A stretch of DNA of 9,704 bases from Candidatus Apopatosoma intestinale. Lineage in GTDB: Bacteria; Bacillota; Clostridia; Oscillospirales; CAG-272. The stretch covers positions 1 through 9,704 of the forward strand of contig JAGHUY010000089.1 of the NCBI GenBank assembly GCA_018064545.1, given 5' to 3'. The position numbers were made by a program, and so were the translations under genes. Positions 6,996 through 9,704 of the stretch are shown in pieces; positions within the stretch are counted from its first letter, which is position 1; every line of letters starts with the position of its first letter. Below the pieces are notes generated by a model. That model did not search any database, was not told the DNA's origin, and worked only from the letters and a program-made list of their open reading frames with translations.

Positions 6996-7030
6996 GTTTT
7001 ATTGTATTCGCTTTCTCTCTTGCCGGGGAC

Positions 7031-7059
7031 CCCCAAAAAGTGCGTTGCACTTTCCGGGG
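7031..7059. repeat. Interrupted hairpin CCCC-AAAGTGC / GCACTTT-GGGG
   Basis: Arms AAAGTGC (7037-7043) and GCACTTT (7047-7053) pair around a GTT loop. After a 2-nt mismatch (AA/CC), CCCC at 7031-7034 pairs with GGGG at 7056-7059. This is a strong GC-rich structure of 11 pairs. No T tract follows on either strand, so it is not a standard terminator. Confidence 0.6.
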
Positions 7060-7075
7060 AACCCCTTTTGCCGTT

Positions 7076-7114
7076 TTCCCGCTGGCCGTACACTCAGTAC
7101 TGTCTGCGCGGGAA
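7076..7114. repeat. Hairpin with 7-bp arms TTCCCGC / GCGGGAA
   Basis: Arms at 7076-7082 and 7108-7114 are perfectly complementary and enclose a 25-nt loop. The loop contains GTACACTCAGTAC, which could form a small inner stem. It is the rightmost stem inside the presumed inserted segment. Confidence 0.45.
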
Positions 7115-7164
7115 GAACGACAAGTCTGAACATTTTTTCCGCGCCCCTTGTAGGACAATTGGAG

Positions 7165-7200
7165 CGGGCTGTAAAAAAACATTGGTTTTTTTACAGCCCG
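7165..7200 (-). terminator. 16-bp perfect stem-loop after sepF, probable (disrupted) terminator
   Basis: Arms 7165-7180 and 7185-7200 (CGGGCTGTAAAAAAAC and its complement) pair perfectly around a 4-nt loop. It lies about 42 nt downstream of the sepF stop. The core resembles the GGCTGTC terminator at 1241-1281, but no T tract follows on the minus strand; such a tail occurs instead after the repeat copy at 6898-6911. Termination of sepF here may therefore be weakened. The 14-bp repeat copy 2 (7166-7179) is the downstream arm. Confidence 0.6.
7166..7179. repeat. 14-bp direct repeat, copy 2
   Basis: Identical to 6898-6911 (GGGCTGTAAAAAAA). It forms one arm of the hairpin at 7165-7200. Flanking bases differ between copies, so the match is exactly 14 bp. 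Confidence 0.85.
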
Positions 7201-7242
7201 TGTATTTATGTTGTATGAATCTGAAAACCTGCTTTTATCTCA

Positions 7243-7710
7243 TTAAAAGAGAGTATCGCTTGTCAGATCAACGGGAGGACGCTGCATCGTAACGCTTTCC
7301 TCGCGGGATCTGCCGGAACTGAGCTGGTCGCTGGATACGGCTACGTTTCTGGGCGTGATCACGAACGTGTTGTTGGCCACGCGAAGGAACTGACCGTCGA
7401 TGGAATATGCCACGCCGGACAGGAAGTCGAGCATTCTTCTGGCGGTCTCCTTATTGGCGGCTTCCAGATTGATGACGACCGTGCGGCCGCTCAGCAGATG
7501 GTCGGCGATCTGATTGCCGTCCTCAAAGCGTTCGGGACGAACCACCTTCATCTCGATGGCGGTGGAAGTCAGGCTCATGCTGCCGGGGGTCGGGCGGGAC
7601 GGAACCACGGGTGCGCGGTAGTCTCTGTCATCCGTCATCGGATACATGGCGTCGTCGTCATATTCTCTTTCGGTCCCCACCATATTTTTGATTTTATCGA
7701 AAAGTGCCAT
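7243..7710 (-). CDS. sepF: Cell division protein SepF
   Basis: SepF is a membrane-associated FtsZ partner that ties the Z-ring to the membrane and aligns filaments. The 155-residue protein has the full layout: an N-terminal amphipathic helix (MALFDKIKNMVG, 1-12), an acidic/Pro-rich linker (about 13-50) and the conserved core (about 54-125). Within the core, VVRPERFEDGNQIADHLLSG, TVVINLEAAN, RRMLDFLSGVAYSIDG and FVITPRNV are typical. A polar tail of about 30 residues follows, ending in LTSDTLF. The ATG at 7710 has GGAGG 7 nt upstream. It has its own promoter. In Bacillus it sits in ylmE-sepF-ylmG-ylmH-divIVA; here ylmE is not adjacent and ylmG and ylmH are missing between sepF and divIVA. Confidence 0.95.
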   Translation of the reverse strand: MALFDKIKNMVGTEREYDDDAMYPMTDDRDYRAPVVPSRPTPGSMSLTSTAIEMKVVRPERFEDGNQIADHLLSGRTVVINLEAANKETARRMLDFLSGVAYSIDGQFLRVANNTFVITPRNVAVSSDQLSSGRSREESVTMQRPPVDLTSDTLF

Positions 7711-7763
7711 AAGTAACCTCCGTTATTTTGATAGAATCCATTTTTTCATGCATCTTTTTTCTC

Positions 7764-7793
7764 ATTATATCACACAGGTGTATAACTTTGCAA
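7764..7793 (-). promoter_or_regulatory. SigA-type promoter of sepF with extended -10
   Basis: On the minus strand TTGCAA (-35, 7788-7793) is followed after 18 nt by a consensus TATAAT (-10, 7764-7769), itself preceded by a TGA extension (TGATATAAT). The predicted start is near 7757, giving a leader of about 45 nt. This is the strongest-looking promoter in the window. Confidence 0.8.
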
Positions 7794-7803
7794 CGGCTTT
7801 TTT

Positions 7804-7844
7804 CGATTTTTTGAAAAAAATTTCGCTTTTTTTTCGGGAAATCG
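7804..7844. terminator. Possible A/T-rich nested hairpin after the HlyD-like gene
   Basis: Outer arms CGATTT (7804-7809) and AAATCG (7839-7844) enclose inner arms GAAAAAAA (7813-7820) and TTTTTTTC (7828-7835). It begins about 10 nt after the stop of the HlyD-like gene. The stems are nearly all A-T, with no separate T tract, so it is at best a weak terminator. Read-through into sepF is possible. Confidence 0.3.
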
Positions 7845-7853
7845 GGAAACCCA

Positions 7854-9053
7854 TCACGGAATCCTCTTGCCGTCATACAGATCGGGCATCCCGACGATGA
7901 TGCGGTCAAGCGGCCCGAGCGATTCCCCCTGTTTTACGATCGTGTATCCGTCTTTTTCAAACAGGGGCGTGACCGTGCGCGACGCGGCGAAACCTTTTTT
8001 AAAAATATAGACGTATCGGCGTCCGGTCCCGGATTCGATCCGCAGAGAAGAGGAGGGGATTTTATAGCCCGTATGGGTGCGGACGGTGATCTCGATCCGT
8101 CCGCGTCTGGCAAACGAAAAATCTTCCGGCATTGCTCGCGTCGATAGGACAAGAAGCACCGTTCCGTCTTCTCTGTCGACCTTTTTCTCCACTGTCATCG
8201 GAATTTTCCGGCTGTCGGAACGGTCGGTAAAGCGGCAGGCATAGGTCTTGCCGACGAGAATCTCCGAAGCGGAGGCGTCCGTCGTCGTCAAGGCAAAGAA
8301 CCACTCGGCATCCTTGACCAGAACCCCGACGGTGCTTTCGACGGCGACCGGCGAGAGCGTTTCCAATGTTTTAAAGTTCTCCGTGTCCAGCGATAACGCC
8401 AGAGACGGGGTGAAAAGCGAGTCCAGCCCGTCGGCGTAGGAATAGAACCAGCCCGAGCAGGGAACCGTAACGGTCTCCGACACCGAGCCGAGACGGGAGA
8501 GAAGTTGATCTTTTTCCCGTTCCCGCGCCACGATCTCGGCGGAAAAATCTGCCCGGCTTCCCGTCAAGAGAAGCCGCTGATTCGTCAGTACGGCCAGCTC
8601 GTCCTGACAGGAGGCAAGCGTTGCCGTTTCGCCCCGGGCGGTGAGTCCGGTGATCGTTTCACTTACTTTGGCGATCCGATCGTCCAGTTCCGCGACGGTT
8701 TCGGTGCCGTTCAATTTGCTTTTTCCGAGAATGCCGATCTCCCGGTCAATTTCCGCGATACGGGCGGAAACGGCGGGATTCTCCTGCGGATAGGTGACGG
8801 CGACCGTCTTGCCGGCCGGCACTTTTTCCCCGTCGGAAACGAAGACTTGTTTTGCTCCCGTATAGGAGGAGGCGACAATCTCCGCGTCCCGGAACAGAAA
8901 CCCGGTTCCGGAAATCACCTCGTCAAATGCGTCGGCACTGACGGTGAACAGGGTGGTCTTTTCGCCCAGTCCGGAGAGCAGATGGTACAGGAGATAGACG
9001 GTGAACAGCACGCACAGAACCAGGGAGAGCGCATATTTCAAAAAGCGATTCAC
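7854..9053 (-). CDS. HlyD/RND-adaptor-like membrane fusion protein, single N-terminal membrane anchor
   Basis: A 399-residue protein with one hydrophobic segment (about 5-28) and the rest predicted outside the membrane. The layout is that of periplasmic adaptor (HlyD/MFP) proteins: a first barrel-sandwich half (about 48-90, GTGFLFRDAEIVAS and VSDGEKVPAGKTVA), a coiled-coil hairpin (about 95-190), the second half (192-215, TVTVPCSGWFYSYADGLDSL), then beta-rich regions (about 240-330 and 345-395). Such adaptors normally link a transporter to an outer partner; no transporter gene is visible here and the host looks Gram-positive. Translation starts at a GTG (9053) with a perfect AGGAGG 6 nt upstream. 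It follows miaA after 18 nt, so the two are probably co-transcribed, and sepF follows. A role in envelope or division processes is inferred from position only. Confidence 0.75.
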   Translation of the reverse strand: MNRFLKYALSLVLCVLFTVYLLYHLLSGLGEKTTLFTVSADAFDEVISGTGFLFRDAEIVASSYTGAKQVFVSDGEKVPAGKTVAVTYPQENPAVSARIAEIDREIGILGKSKLNGTETVAELDDRIAKVSETITGLTARGETATLASCQDELAVLTNQRLLLTGSRADFSAEIVAREREKDQLLSRLGSVSETVTVPCSGWFYSYADGLDSLFTPSLALSLDTENFKTLETLSPVAVESTVGVLVKDAEWFFALTTTDASASEILVGKTYACRFTDRSDSRKIPMTVEKKVDREDGTVLLVLSTRAMPEDFSFARRGRIEITVRTHTGYKIPSSSLRIESGTGRRYVYIFKKGFAASRTVTPLFEKDGYTIVKQGESLGPLDRIIVGMPDLYDGKRIP

Positions 9054-9059
9054 AGCCGA

Positions 9060-9065
9060 CCTCCT
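9060..9065 (-). promoter_or_regulatory. Consensus ribosome binding site supporting a GTG start
   Basis: The minus strand reads AGGAGG followed by a 6-nt spacer and GTG at 9053. No ATG lies at a suitable distance in frame, so the site fixes GTG as the start of the HlyD-like gene. Confidence 0.8.
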
Positions 9066-9071
9066 TTCGGA

Positions 9072-9704
9072 TCACATGGGGGGAATTTCTTGGAATACGG
9101 CGCGGAACATGGCTTCGCCGTCCGGGTGATCCTCGCGGAAAAACCAACGGATCTTTTCGTTGCGCGCAAGCCATGTCAGTTGTCGTTTGATGTAGTGGCG
9201 GGTGGCGGTTTTCAGCCCTTCGGTACAGGCGTCAAGAGACGATTCTCCCCGGAGATAGGGGAAAAATTCCTTGTATCCGATGGCGGCGGACGCCGTCGAG
9301 TTCTTTTCAAAACATCCGGCTTCCCACAGACGCCGCACTTCCTCGGGAAGCCCGGCTTTTATCATGAGGTCGACACGCTTGTCTGCCCGCCGGTAAAGCG
9401 TTTCGCGATCACGCGCCCCGACGCCGATCCAAAGAGCGTCGTAAGGCTCTTCGGCTCGGGCGGCCTTGTCGTCCCAGCTTGTTTTGGTCATGCCGGAACT
9501 CCGGCAGATTTCAATGGCGCGGATGACGCGCTTGACGTTGTTTTCGTGAATGGCCGCGGCGGCGACGGGGTCTTCTTTCTCCAAAATCCGGTGAAGAGCG
9601 GAAACTCCCTCTTTTTCGGCCAGCGCCCGCAGTTCTTCCCGCAGTGTTTCATCGGCTTTCAGTTCCCCGAACGACAGGCGGTTTACGATGCTGTCCATAT
9701 ACAG
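9072..9704 (-). CDS. miaA: tRNA dimethylallyltransferase, N-terminus cut by window edge
   Basis: MiaA transfers a dimethylallyl group to N6 of A37 in tRNAs that read codons starting with U, the first step of i6A/ms2i6A formation. The visible 210 residues are the C-terminal two thirds, entering in frame at the right edge (LYMDSIVNRL, matching the region just after the family's GGTGLY motif). Diagnostic segments follow: HENNVKRVIRAIEI, RETLYRRADKRVDLMI, a GLPEEVRRLW stretch, AIGYKEFFPYL and TRHYIKRQLTWLARNEKIRWF. The P-loop and the dimethylallyl-diphosphate-binding start are outside the window, roughly 100 residues judging from the usual length of about 310. The stop lies 18 nt before the HlyD-like start, so it probably leads that operon. 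The annotation is secure; completeness upstream cannot be judged. Confidence 0.93.
   Translation of the reverse strand: MYMDSIVNRLSFGELKADETLREELRALAEKEGVSALHRILEKEDPVAAAAIHENNVKRVIRAIEICRSSGMTKTSWDDKAARAEEPYDALWIGVGARDRETLYRRADKRVDLMIKAGLPEEVRRLWEAGCFEKNSTASAAIGYKEFFPYLRGESSLDACTEGLKTATRHYIKRQLTWLARNEKIRWFFREDHPDGEAMFRAVFQEIPPM

Larger units (their letters stand above)
6868..7242. other. 375-nt repeat-rich spacer without a gene, between sepF and divIVA
   Basis: No credible coding sequence occupies this stretch; ORFs here are short, lack good ribosome binding sites and have biased composition. It holds at least five inverted repeats and two exact 14-bp direct repeats. The pieces are listed separately. 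The density of hairpins is unlike the rest of the window, where gaps are short and functional. In many Firmicutes the genes ylmG and ylmH lie between sepF and divIVA; no remnant of either was recognised. Confidence 0.75.

Noticed and set aside
7001..7006. TACAAT on the minus strand as a -10 box for divIVA
   Set aside because: No acceptable -35 lies 16-18 nt upstream, and it sits in the hairpin cluster about 135 nt from the gene.
6945..7292. Short plus- and minus-strand ORFs in the sepF-divIVA spacer
   Set aside because: They run across hairpins, have odd composition, no good ribosome binding site and no recognisable family.

Overview
The window reads as a chromosomal segment of a low-to-mid GC, Gram-positive-type anaerobe of the Bacillota, probably class Clostridia. 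The evidence is a SepF plus DivIVA division locus, a Firmicutes-like lspA-rluD pair, strong GGAGG-type ribosome binding sites, SigA-like promoters and a dGTPase of the Firmicutes type. Genus-level placement is inference. All nine genes lie on the minus strand, so transcription runs from the right edge to the left. The long plus-strand ORFs are antisense shadows. No rRNA, tRNA, CRISPR array, transposase or phage gene was seen.

In order of transcription: (1) the C-terminal two thirds of miaA (tRNA dimethylallyltransferase), cut by the right edge, followed 18 nt later by a GTG-started, membrane-anchored HlyD/RND-adaptor-like protein. (2) sepF, with its own extended -10 promoter. (3) A 375-nt stretch without a gene, packed with inverted repeats and flanked by exact 14-bp direct repeats. 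(4) A tight cluster divIVA - lspA - rluD - HAD phosphatase - xylose-isomerase-like TIM barrel, with gaps of 18 nt, then overlaps of 29, 4 and 4 nt. (5) A monocistronic lipoprotein gene with a trigger-factor-like FKBP prolyl isomerase domain, bounded by a clear promoter and a strong intrinsic terminator. (6) dgt, cut by the left edge.

The genes fall into three themes. SepF (FtsZ membrane anchor) and DivIVA (pole/septum curvature protein) are cell-division factors; the HlyD-like protein beside sepF may belong to the same envelope process, but nothing in its sequence proves that. LspA processes lipoproteins, and the secreted FKBP lipoprotein encoded about 3 kb further on is a predicted substrate. 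miaA, rluD and dgt are RNA-modification and nucleotide-pool housekeeping genes. The HAD hydrolase and the TIM-barrel protein are joined by an ATGA overlap and may act on related small molecules, substrate unknown.

The points most worth a second look are the repeat-rich spacer between sepF and divIVA, which looks like an insertion into sepF's terminator; the apparent duplicated FKBP-like unit in the lipoprotein; the HlyD-like protein with no visible transporter partner; and the DxDST variant of HAD motif I. I see no clearly new multi-gene system here.
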